Shown here: one piece after another, positions 34,701 to 44,923 of the stretch | Layout of the letters: each line of letters begins with the position of its first letter | How positions within the stretch are numbered: the stretch's first letter is position 1 | Assembly: GCA_003260075.1 (NCBI GenBank) | Contig: QLIY01000345.1 | Coordinates: forward strand, 63,812 to 127,811 | DNA length: 64,000 bases | Direction: 5' to 3' | From: Phallusia mammillata | Taxonomy: Eukaryota; Chordata; Ascidiacea; Phlebobranchia; Ascidiidae | Notes under the pieces: generated by a model | What the model saw: only the letters and a program-made list of their open reading frames with translations | Database searches by the model: none | Told to the model about the DNA's origin: nothing | Translations under genes and position numbers: made by a program

Positions 34701-35124
34701 TTCCCCTTGTGATTATTACGTAAGTTGGACAATAAAAAAGAAACAAAAAAGTTTCGAAAATCTTGGGGGGGGGGCAATTCCCCTTGTGATTATTATACGT
34801 AAGTTGGACAATAAAAAAGAAACAAAAAAGTTTCGAAAATCTTACTTTTACTTTTTTTGAAGTTCAAAGTGTTATTATCTGAATGTCAAGTTCAAGATTT
34901 TTTTCTTTACATGACAGTAAAAGCACACATACGTATAACAGTGAAAGGGCATTAGATGTGGGCGGTTAACACAAGTCCATCAGCTACAGCGCCGGGCTTA
35001 CCGCAATGACGCTGTTAACATCATAGGCACGAAAAGCAAACAAGTTTAGAAGAATATCAAGTGAAAGGGTTTTTTGGGACAATAAGCCTGGGACCCAACG
35101 CACAATCGAATCACGGTAATCCAT
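28760..35124 (-). CDS. Unrecognised nine-exon protein, about 562 aa
   Basis: I do not recognise this protein. Minus-strand exons: 35124-35002, 33752-33658, 32893-32728, 31647-31562, 31307-31107, 30872-30736, 30573-30183, 29570-29376 and 29054-28760. All have GT-AG sites, the phases agree at all eight joins, and the frame ends at TAA (28762-28760). The first about 100 residues look globular: MDYRDSIVRWVPGLLSQKT, LNLFAFRAYDVNSVI, CQFLTPLKFIEIDTWRK, then EVPYGLTKETGVEKRKW and RTPLEILE. The rest is low-complexity, rich in Ser, Thr, Pro, Arg and Asn (for example RPPPPSGRPSTSP and LLRPPTRPRPPDKTGK), and probably disordered. There is no signal peptide or membrane segment. Codon-level continuity through nine exons makes it a real gene. 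A cytoskeletal or ciliary scaffold is possible, but this is a guess from composition. Confidence 0.7.
31768..32154. mobile_element. hAT-type non-autonomous element, 387 bp
   Basis: Left end CAGTGGTTCTCAACCGCC, right end AGGTTGAGAACCACTG. The exact 8-bp target duplication TTTTAGAC lies at 31760-31767 and 32155-32162. Interior ccggtccgca repeats occur near the right end. It lies in an intron of the nine-exon gene. The only ambiguous base of the window (n, 31790) is in this element. Confidence 0.92.
32574..32662 (-). pseudogene. Decayed duplicate of exon 6 of the nine-exon gene
   Basis: On the minus strand this stretch reads TRRIPITSSSNTQLQRSST...SDPA, clearly related to TNRIPVTSSTPLRRSLNTPTS...SNPA in the true exon at 30872-30736. 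The sequence is open, but at the position of the true donor (AATG followed by GTAAA) it has AATGATAAA, so the GT is lost. It lies in the intron between exons 3 and 4. I read it as a non-functional exon duplication. Confidence 0.6.
33179..33369. repeat. 89-bp direct repeat split by an 11-G run
   Basis: 33179-33267 and 33281-33369 are nearly identical; the G run is at 33268-33278. Intronic in the nine-exon gene, no coding effect. Confidence 0.83.
34154..34454. repeat. 145-bp direct repeat split by an 11-G run
   Basis: 34154-34298 and 34310-34454 have equal length and a few substitutions; the G run is at 34299-34309. It lies in the first intron of the nine-exon gene. Confidence 0.83.
34698..34843. 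repeat. About 67-bp direct repeat split by a 10-G run
   Basis: 34698-34764 and 34775-34843 differ by a 2-bp indel (attacgtaag versus attatacgtaag). The G run is at 34765-34774. It lies in the first intron of the nine-exon gene. Confidence 0.82.
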
Positions 35125-35477
35125 CAAATAACAAATACAGTGCGCATGAGCTCCGGGTCGCGAACGGAGAAAGATAAACAAGATGCCGACGACGGAAAAC
35201 GGCGAACAGTTGGAAGCGGTTCAGGTTGTTGCTTTAACGCCAAGTGACCCGACTTGAAAATGTCGTTCAAGATCCGATACTGTTTCTTTCGCTTTTTAAT
35301 GATCTTTAAAAACCGGAATTGTGCAACATGACTTTGTTCAATATGAGCTATGCAAACGTGACAACAAAACTACGCTTTTCGCCCCACAACAGTTTGTGCT
35401 TGTAAACAATGAAAAACTTCAGAGTCGACGAAAGTGGAAAAAACATACCCGTAATTTACACACAAACATTTAACAAT
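35125..35477. promoter_or_regulatory. Putative bidirectional promoter
   Basis: 353 bp between the divergent starts of the nine-exon gene (35124, minus) and the candidate plus-strand gene (35478). It is more GC- and CpG-rich than the flanks at 35150-35270. A short 24-codon plus-strand frame starts at 35182 (MPTTENGEQ...) and stops before the candidate start, so it could be an upstream ORF. No TATA box. Confidence 0.4.
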
Positions 35478-36170
35478 ATGGCCGCCAACGACACTACTGA
35501 TGTTGGTAGTTCGATAAAAGCTTTCACTTTATTACTTACTATCCCCTTTTTCAACATAGTTATTCTAAAAGGCCATTTGAATTTGGGTGGCTTCTGGCGT
35601 TCACCATTTCAAAACCCAGTAATGCCTTTAACAAACATGGGGAAGCGTCAGTCACCTGTTAAAGCGATTGGACGCGGTTGCTCCTTTAAGTCCGAACGCT
35701 TTCGCGTTGTTGCCATACTAGAATGTCGCGAGGTCTTCAAACGAACTGGGGGGTATTGCTTGGTGGGCCTATCGTATAACTCCTCAATTCTCATGGTGCC
35801 AGAAATACATTTGTTCTATGTGCTGACATTTCACTCAAATATTAAATAAGACTAGACTGGCTACAATTACCTAAAGTCTTTAGAGGCCAAAAGCTATTAA
35901 TTGGAGAAACTATTCTTCGCAAACATGACAAATTTTTACGAGAAAATTTTGCCCAAAAAGCTCGTAAGGCAAATGCTTACCCTGGTCCAAGACCTTTCTT
36001 AAGGAAACAGCTTAGAATGGCGATTTGGGTAAGCTGTGCTATTTATTAAAATATTGCCGAATATTTGGATAACGTCAACGTAGTTCACGGCTTCACGCGG
36101 TCGTTGACGGATATAAATTGTTTTATTTCAGAGTTTACAAAGCGAAGGAAACAGCAGCAAGTTACGTAGG
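35478..36170 (+). CDS. Candidate gene start, three exons (partial model)
   Basis: Proposed exons 35478-35505, 35856-36028 and 36132-36170. The first encodes MAANDTTDV and ends at GTAGTT in phase 1. The second begins after ...gactag and encodes DWLQLPKVFRGQKLLIG, then ETILRKHDKFLRENFAQK, ARKANAYPGPRPFLRKQ and LRMAIW, ending at GTAAGC. The third (SLQSEGNSSKLRR) lies between cag and gtaaat in phase 0. The frame is continuous and the middle exon has coding-like composition. I do not recognise the protein and could not find further exons or a stop codon used after splicing. The acceptor of exon 2 lacks a good pyrimidine tract. Confidence 0.42.
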
Positions 36171-36200
36171 GTAAATTCAACTTGTTTTTATCTTGTACCG

Positions 36201-36477
36201 TGTTACTAGCTAGCTCTGGCCTTTTTGACATCGCCACGACCGATGCATTGCATTTTCTCATAGTGATCGTTTTTAGTGCTTCTTGTTATTGTAACCATCA
36301 GCGAAATTGACGGACCACTGTTACTTCCCTTGTGGGGGGGGGGTTGTTACTAGCTAGCTCTGGCCTTTTTGACATCGCCACGATCGATGCATTGTATTTT
36401 CTCATAGTGATCGTTTTTAGTGCTTCTTATTATTGTAACCATCAGCGAAATTGACGGACCACTGTTACTTCCCTTGT
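36201..36477. repeat. 133-bp direct repeat split by a 10-G run
   Basis: 36201-36333 and 36345-36477 are copies of equal length with three or so substitutions; the G run is at 36334-36343. Confidence 0.84.
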
Positions 36478-38027
36478 TGTTTTCCGCAACATGACATATC
36501 ACATTGGTTAAGTTTCAGTAGTTATTGGATTTGCAGAATTTGTTTGTCTGGGCTTGCTTAGATTACGGGTATATGCGTTGCACAAATAATTGGATCAAAG
36601 TGTCATATAAATACTGCATGCTGTTTCCGGTTGTACATTACATGTTTTTAAGCAAACTGCTGTGAAAGATTATTTTTCATCTAATCAAAAGAGCACGTTT
36701 GTTCAACATGTACAACTTATTTACCATTTTTTTAAACACATCTGATAGTTATTGCTCTATGGTCACATTGACACAATAACTCAAACTCTTAATAAAAATC
36801 TTACCTAAACTGACTCTAATACATTTCTGGCTCTTCAGGGTACTTAAAATAAGTGAGTGTTCTTTACCGTACTGGTCTGTATTATTGTATGTGTTTCGAT
36901 CTTAAACCTACCTCGAAATTACGACAAAAAGCTCCGACTAACGGACAAACGTTACGCACGACAGCAGACCTAAACGCCCCTTCTTTCTGCCTAAGTTACG
37001 CAACTGTTTACAGAAACTTCGTGCGTCGATGGGCGATCGAATAAGTGAGGCTCGAATTTTTGCCTTGTTTCTATTCCCCCTAACTTTCGCGACGGCCGAA
37101 GTGCTTGTTTTGATAGCATTTTTGCCATGTCAAATAGAGGGTTGGCCTCAGTGAAAAGGCTATAATTTTCCGGAGGCCTGCTTCCCACGTATTGCTATCA
37201 GTAACAAATCCCATATAGCTAGCACGTTTACGCCAAGTCTGATTACAGTGAATTTTTCAAAGATTGCAGCAATACGGTCAGTTTGTGGCAATATTTAGCG
37301 TTTACGTCTTACACATTTAAACATTAAGACTTCGACACAACTGAAAAATCCAAAAGTATACACTTGAAAAAGTCACAAAACTGAAACGGAAGTAAAAAAC
37401 CCTACTGTAAAGAAATTGTAAGGACCCAAATATTTTCGCCTGAGTTAAAATTGAGAAGATTTAATTTCCGCTGCGGTCAGGAAAGTTCAGGCAAATACCC
37501 GCAAACTGGTCAAGCACAACGCAGTCAAGTTCGTTTTCGAGGCAAGGTTGTAACCACTTATCTCTGCAAACTGAAAATGTGTTGCTAACACGCACGTGAT
37601 TCCTTATTAAAATGCAAGTGTCAAATCAAAATACATAGCGAAGAGAGTTCAAAGTTGACAAAAATCACATTTCCTAATTAAAATTCAGATTGAAACATTG
37701 TGCGCATGGCCAAAATTAAGTCCTTGGCAAGAAAAAGTAGTAACGAAACCGTTGGTTCATAAGGTGGCACCAGCGCCAACCGGGGGCGTTTGTAGCTGCA
37801 AAAAGGCGCTGGTTAGTGCTGGGGGACCGTGTAGAAGTAGACAGTTAGACAGTTACAGCGTATGAAACTGATTCCATAACATTGACCACTTCTATAAAAG
37901 TTCGAATTCATCCAAAGTGCCTTGAAAGTAGCCTTACGCTTTTAATACAAGATACAATTTTGGGAAACAGTGCCACACACTCACTTCCTTTTCGAGTTTG
38001 TTTGTTACAGGTTTAGCATTATTCAAT

Positions 38028-38342
38028 CAGAGTTGTAAGCTCAAAATTTGAGCCTGAATCCGGCCCGAACCCGAATTGTTTTGGAGAAGCCCGTTTAGGC
38101 CAGAAAGTTTGATTGATAGGTTTATAATAAAGAAGACATACACATTGGATAAACAGTAGACAATGGCTGAAACAAGTCGTGTTAAGGCTGTTGGGCATTA
38201 GGCTCTATCCACCAACTTACTACTTAGCTAGGTAATGTGTATTAAAAAAATACGGACACAGATCCTGAAGTCAGGCCCGAATTAACGCGGTTTGTTACAA
38301 AAACCAAAGCCCGAACCCGGCCCGATATAGCCTACAACTCTG
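38028..38342. mobile_element. hAT-type element, CAGAGTTGTAAG family, 315 bp
   Basis: Left end CAGAGTTGTAAGCTC, right end AGCCTACAACTCTG. The exact 8-bp target duplication TATTCAAT lies at 38020-38027 and 38343-38350. The interior is rich in cccgaacccg, as in the element at 14952. No coding capacity. Confidence 0.92.
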
Positions 38343-40323
38343 TATTCAATAGGCAGCAAAATTTCAACAAAGTTTACCGAAAACAAAATATAACTTGTCT
38401 TTTTTTGACATTGTATTATTTCAAGAAACATTTCAGAAAAATTAGAAACAAACACCTTGCAAAATCACAGTTTCGCAGCGTGACATGAAATTTGCTGTGA
38501 GAATAAAGGGCTGTGTTTGTGGCACGAGCCCCAGCACAAGGAATTACTCTTTTCCGCCAGGAGAAACGCAAATGACGTTGAGACAAAAATCGACACTGAA
38601 TACTAATATTAAAGTACCTTCATACAATTGTCGAATCCTGGGCGAAGACAACACCATCAGACATCAGATGGCCAAAGCCAAGATCTTCTTCAATCTTCCC
38701 AGTAACGCATTTAAATTACTAATCAATGTTTACTGTCGCTTCTTATGCATTGGTCCTACTGAAACAGAAAAAGTTAAGTTTTTGCATACATTTCTAGACG
38801 CTGTAACTTTCAGTCCACAAGTCAAACTATTGTAACTGAACAAAGGAAAGTCAAATCAGCAGCTCGGTCAGTCTTTAGCCCAAACATTCCCGGTGACGGC
38901 AAAAAGTTAATCCCGTGTACAAACACGTCACGGGGGTAAATTACGTCTCCAGGCCAGGAGTGTGTGCCGTTCTTGGAGGCCTGTTGACCGATGCCACTTT
39001 ACAGTCGCCTTGTGAGAACCCTTCAAGCCAAGAGGTCGGCCACGAGTACTTTATGTGGTCCAAGACACGAGAGCACAGCTGCGTTATGGTTCATGCTCTG
39101 CTACCAATATTCAACTGCGGGAGAATGATACTCAACTTTACCGATATGAACCATTTGTCTTCGCCTTTCATGTTAACAACTTAAATCGCAAAGTCTTGGC
39201 ACAGCGCACATACACCGAGTTTTGTGGAACCCCTTTTTGTCAAGTGCAAGGCAGCGGCTTGACCCCGGATTGGCTGAAGTAGGAAGTGGTCTACAAGGAG
39301 TGACAAGGGCATTGGAACGAATTGACAAATCACCGTTTTGTCGAGCAAACGCTTGTAAACTTGTCAATCAGCGTTTCCTCACCACTTTGCACTTGCAGCA
39401 CACCAAAAGCTAAATTTTTGCCCTCGGCACAAAACAAAATATCCCAATAAACTGTATTGCAACTATCACTTCTTGTGATGCTAGTGTTTTTGGTAGCAGG
39501 TGCCACGTACATCCGCATTAATTTGGTATTTAAGCTTGTAAACATGCGATGATGGTTGCATTCAGCAAAAACAAATATTTCGCGGCACAGAACTGTTCAA
39601 GCATTCGGGTTTTTATATACTGCTGCAACCTACAAGTGAAACTCACAAAACTCCGTCTTTAATGTGTTTTAAATTAAACGTATGATATAATTAAGGATGC
39701 CATACAAATTTGTTTTGTCAGGCCGGCAACATTGTTTTGTGACCAGAAAAAACAAAACTCGAAGACCTAAAGTGGAAAGCAATACCTTTCATTATGCTAG
39801 TGTTTACGTTGCACGCAGCCTTAAAAATAAAGAAAGTACGAACAAATCTATAAAAGTCAAATGTATGTACTCTCGGAGTATAATCCGATGATTAGATATA
39901 CGCTTGAGTTGCCAAAGACCAATTTTTTAAGGCGTGTTTGTAACTTCAAAGGAAACCAGCGAGATCACGACTTGCAAGCAATTGAAAAGAATCTGTCAAA
40001 ACTTAATTTGCAATTTTCTGACCACATGTTTTTTAAATCCGGCATAAACTTTAATCATACACCTGCCGAGCTTTCAATCAAACTTTATATTCGGAACAGT
40101 TTACGTGATTATTTGAATTTAATTTTAGATATGTTATGTTTTGTCAATGCGTTCCATACCTTTTTATGTGATTTTTCACATTATCGGCTACGAAGCCTTA
40201 TAGATGTAATGTTGGCGCCTTGTTTATAAATACACTTTTAATGTCATATGACATTCTTAATATATGACATTCCGTAATCTTTATAAATCACAACCTTTCA
40301 AAGAAATTGAAAATAGTTACTAG

Positions 40324-40502
40324 CAGTGGTGGGATTCAAATTTTTGTCGGCCAGTTCTATCACAAAAGTTATATTTTTCAGCCGGTTCTGTTACAAAAAG
40401 TCCATTGACAGTAACCAGCAATGCTAACCGGTTCGCTGGTCTCATAAAATTTCGTGAGATAGTTCTATAGAACCGGTGCGAACCGGGTGAATCCTACCAC
40501 TG
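40324..40502. mobile_element. hAT-type miniature element, 179 bp
   Basis: Left end CAGTGGTGGGATTCAAA, right end GTGAATCCTACCACTG. The exact target duplication GTTACTAG lies at 40316-40323 and 40503-40510. The interior carries repeated ccggttctgtt/aaccggt words. This is a terminal family different from the CAGTGGTTC elements of the window. Confidence 0.92.
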
Positions 40503-41339
40503 GTTACTAGTCTACTAAGCAATGTTTGCTTCTACTTGTTCGTGTCCTTTTTTACTATCATTTGGTAGTCCAGATTCTATACGCGCTTGTTTTTAAGGCC
40601 AAAACGGGATTGGTTACCACAAAACTATAAACTAAGCATCGGCTGTGCCTACCCTTTAAATATGATATAACGACATAAACTTGAATTAATTCCCCTTTCA
40701 ATATAAAGGGTGACTATTGTTAAAATAAGGACCTAAGATTGTACTATCGAAACATTATAGCTTTTTTTCTTGAGAGACTCGCATCTATTACGCCGTAAAA
40801 GCACACATCTACCTACATATATCTTCGAACTCATCTATACTAAGTCATAAACTATGTTTCCTTAAAATCGACAAACCAGATGAATCAAGAATTAGCTTTA
40901 AATATCAAACAATTTTATCCACGGAATGCGGTTATACAATAGGCGTATATTGCAATTCAACTACACACGCCTGGTTAATAAGATTATGAAAACCGGCTTT
41001 GATGAATAAATCCACTGTGTTTTACTTTTCGTTATTATGAGTAGACACATCATTAACGCTTACTGTGGTTTTAAATAAAGTAGCTTGGGAGAAGCAACTG
41101 ATGCCTTAAACAGAAAATACTTGACGATTTGAATCAATTAAAGCCAACTATTTAACGAATAAACTACAACGTATTTTGCACACCAACGTGCATATTTATC
41201 GTATTTTGAGTTAAACTGCACATGGACAAAATGTTCATGCATGTACAAGAAGTTGACTGTGGTTTAGATAAAAAAAACTGTTAGTTCAACTTTCCTGTCC
41301 TACATCTATGCCAGGTCTTCTCAAACACTGACTAGCGAG

Positions 41340-41735
41340 TCAACTTGTTTCGTTTAAAAACAAATTGTATCCGTTCCGCAAAGAGTCGCGAACCCTGATA
41401 GCCCATAACATGTCGTGTATGGCTGTCAAACATATTGTGTCAAGTCTAATTTCACACGCGCCTTTCATGCCGATTTCCTGATCTAATCGGGCGGCTTTGT
41501 CCTCGAGACTAGCGACGACACTTTTACCTGTTGTGTTCGCCTTTGTTTGTCGTCGTACGACTTGTCGAACATGGAACCAGTACCGCCTTCTCGTTCCGTC
41601 GTTTTCGTCTGTCAAACGACGCGAACAGGGGCGTTATAAACCATAGAGCAGCGGTATCATGTTCCCCGTGACAACCGGACCGTCGATGGCGCGCGTTCCG
41701 CCTTCTCCAGTTTGAACGATTTCTAAAGATCATTT
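41340..41735 (-). other. Possible coding patch, minus strand
   Basis: The minus strand is open in overlapping frames. One ends SLEDKAARLDQEIGMKGACE...NLFLNETS before a stop at 41340. Another, between an acceptor (tttgacag) near 41611 and a donor (gtaaaag) near 41531, reads TKTTEREGGTGSMFDKSYDD. GC content is higher than in the surrounding intergenic DNA. I cannot join these into one gene and do not recognise them. They could be an exon cluster, a decayed gene or chance. Confidence 0.22.
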
Positions 41736-43453
41736 AAAAGGGCCTGAGATAATGTTCCAGTTTATATGTATTACTTTAAATGTTGAATCTTTCCCAGCCA
41801 GTTTAATGGGCGTACATACGTTGTTTATTAAGCCCCACTTGAAACATGACAAACGTTTCAAAGACGTTGTGTCAATTAAACACTAGCAAATTATTATCAT
41901 TTTCAGCCTTAATATAGTAAATATTTGAGTAAACAAAATATTGTTTTCCTTGCCATTTTAGGGTGGTTTTCTTTGGCAAGTAATATTTTGTTGTTGTTTT
42001 TTTGGCAGCAAGTTGTTTACACGTAGCAAGTTGTTGATACTATAATGACATGCAAGTTTGTATCCGATTTTTGGCTTTAATGATTAGGGGCCACAAAATA
42101 TCTGTACGCTTAAACCTTAACGCGAAACGTGATCCCTGGTCAAGCAAAACAACGTATTGAATTTCACTCTCTTCTCAAAACATCCACAAAATTACCAAAG
42201 CAAAAACACTCCGCGCATTAACTATATACTATATACTAGGGACGATTTGCGGCAATTGACTCAGTCATAAACGAAGACAATTTACATAAATTGGCAACGG
42301 TGATGTTTAAGGGAAGGCAATTGGTTGTAGGTCAATTGGCTAATTTAGAATCTAATGATGTGTCGATTGCAGTCATTTACATCAAAATATGTGCTCTATA
42401 CTGACCACATGCGGAAAAATATTTACATCAGATGTTTCAGCAACTTTCATTGTCCTTTTTTATGCAACCAAGCACGTGTTTTTTGATAAATTGTTATATA
42501 ACTAGTGTTAGACGCAAGGAATGTGCCGCGTTAAGAAGTAAAGTTGTTGCGTCTGATGCATCTCTGACTTTAATTTGTTTATTGCTTTGCATCTTTGTAC
42601 CTGCAGGGCACAAATGCAAAGTTATCGGCTGCGATAATTAACATTTCACCCCCTGGTCATTTCGCACAATAGGCGCTGGTGACAGCTTCGCATCGCTGCG
42701 TGGCAACCTTGTTCTACTGCTATGCGCTGGTACTTTCTTGTATGCCCCGCGGCAAGACAAGACATTTCCAGTGCAACAGTCGAAGCACAATCACAACTTG
42801 CGTTGAAAAGTTGATTGGAATCAAGTTAAAAAGTTGACATACCGCTTCGTTATTGCAAAGTCTCGAAACAGAATCAAGAAAATAAGAAATCAAGATTTCG
42901 TATTTAGAATAAATAAACAGCTGTAGTTCACATAGTCGGAAAATAAGTTTTGTTGTATTTAGCTGCTTGGAATACAAGAAATATTTAGGTTTTCCGAAAC
43001 TACTCAGAAAAAGGATGTTTCAGCTGTAAAGCTTAAAACAGTTTAAGAAATCCTTTGATGTAAGTTTAGATTTTTTGAGAATTATATTAGAACAAGTGTC
43101 CCCAAAAAACAGGTGAAGCTTGATCGCAAATATGAAAAACACTACACATATCTTCCCACGCTGCATTAAATTTTAACAATCATCGGAAATATTGCGCTGT
43201 TTTAGTTTGCAGTAGTGACGTAAAGCAACCAGATCGACTGGTTTTGTTGTGTAATCGCGCACGTATGTTTCATGTACTTAACAATGGGAAGTAAATTCAG
43301 GCGTTTTTCAATTAGGTATTATGTCTTGTATTGGTCTGTACTGTGCCGTAAGGCGACCAACACCTCTTACTTGAACTTTACTGATCTACTATGTATTTTA
43401 ACAGCGGATTTTAGTTTAGGTGTTAGTTGGGTCTGGGTTTTTTTCCAATCAAG

Positions 43454-44876
43454 ATGCGGATGCGTCTTAACAAGAAGTTTGTTAAGCGTTCTTTAGAGCT
43501 CATTGGAGCAGTGGCTGTCGTGTATCTGATGCTTGAAGTATTGGAATCACACACGATGGACAAGAATGACGTCACTCGTGTAAGTACCAGTGATGTGCCG
43601 AGGTCAAAAGATAGGGTCACTTGCTGATGACTGATCACATAAGGATGTAGAAATTATTAAAACATGCATATAATTCAGGATTGTTTTTGCAGAATGTTCA
43701 AGTTCGCCTTCCGCAAGCTAACGGAGAAATAGAAGAAATTGCAGTCCCAGCTAACGAGCTTCAAGATCTTCAACAACAGGTTAGAAAACAACCATTTAAA
43801 GATGTGCACTAAAATACCAAAAATAAGCAGCGAAATATTTTTTTAAATTTTGAAACAAGAATTTTATTCAAATTTTTCGACTTTTGGTGTTGGCACTATT
43901 TTGAACCCAACTCGTTTTGCAATGCATGTTTGCAATGATCACTTGCCGTTTTTCAGCTTTTACTGGCAAAACGAGAACAAGCACAAGTACAAGCTCAAGT
44001 CATGCAAAGGCCAGATAACTTTGCAAATAAAGTCCAACCACAAGCCGCAGCTCAAGTAAGTAACGTCTTTAGCAAACATTTACCTAAATGGTACAATTCG
44101 CCCAATTTGTCAACAGACCAAAATGTTGTCACTTTTTTATAGTATCGGAATATACTTTTTTAGAGTATTTAAAAACTTTAAATTAAATCGTCCGGTAGTG
44201 TAAAAAAGACTTGCTCTAATACAGTGGTACTGAACCTGTAGGTAATTACCCACAATGAGGCAATTTGACGCTTTTCTGAAGGTTATTAGACTATCATTTT
44301 TTGGTTTGTGGCGTCATCTTTCTGTGACGTCACAATAAAGAAAGTTTTTGAAAAGGAAGCAGATAAACTCAGTCAGGGCAACAGTCATAAAAAGGTTAAA
44401 AACCACTGCTCTAGTAAAAATGTTTTCCTTGTTCAACAGATTTTAGAATTAGGCATGGAAAGGCAACAAACAATTTCATACAAAACTTTTAATCAGGTTG
44501 AAGAGCCACAAGTCACAGAAAGAAAAGTTGTCGAACAACCGAAGCAATCACCGGTTACTCGGGCAAAACCAACTGAAAGAAAAGTACCTAAACCGGAAGT
44601 GAAAGCAGGTAAGATGATTCACATGCACCGTTTGCAAGTTGGTATTCTCTAGAAAATAATAACTCCAAACAAAATTTCTTTGGTCTTTAACTTATCCCTT
44701 TTTAGCGAAACGATACAGAAATATCAGACGGAGCAAATTGCATCGACCGTATTTTAGGCCTTGGGCACGCGGCAAGGCATCACGCAAGTTGAAAAGTTTC
44801 CTTTGCGGACATTTAACAACTTTTATTTTACATATTTCGTTTTGCTTACAACACAACATTTTCGGTTTGCAAAAAA

Positions 44877-44923
<47 letters not shown>

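Larger units (their letters stand above)
36478..43453. other. Gene-poor 7-kb stretch
   Basis: I can support no complete gene here. It contains hAT elements at 38028-38342 and 40324-40502 and no C/G runs. Coding-like patches without a workable model occur at 38640-38720 (both strands open and codon-like), 39220-39420 (+) and 41340-41735 (-). Open frames such as 39861-40229 (+, 122 aa) have AT-driven composition and no splice or homology support. Missing exons of the candidate gene starting at 35478 may be in this stretch. Confidence 0.45.

Noticed and set aside
35409-35849. 146-aa single-exon plus-strand protein
   Set aside because: The frame has chance-like composition. Its region is better explained by a short first exon in another frame that splices to a coding-like exon at 35856.
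38640-38720. Conserved-looking coding exon, either strand
   Set aside because: Both strands look codon-like over about 80 bp, but neither extends between good splice sites into a neighbouring exon.
39861-40229. 122-aa plus-strand ORF in the gene-poor stretch
   Set aside because: AT-driven residue composition, no splice context, no recognisable motif.
44705-44870. Extra exon of the fucosyltransferase gene after cttttag at 44704
   Set aside because: It would start in the right phase, but no donor is seen before the 46-G run. Exon 4 joins directly to 45176 in frame, so it was left out of the model.
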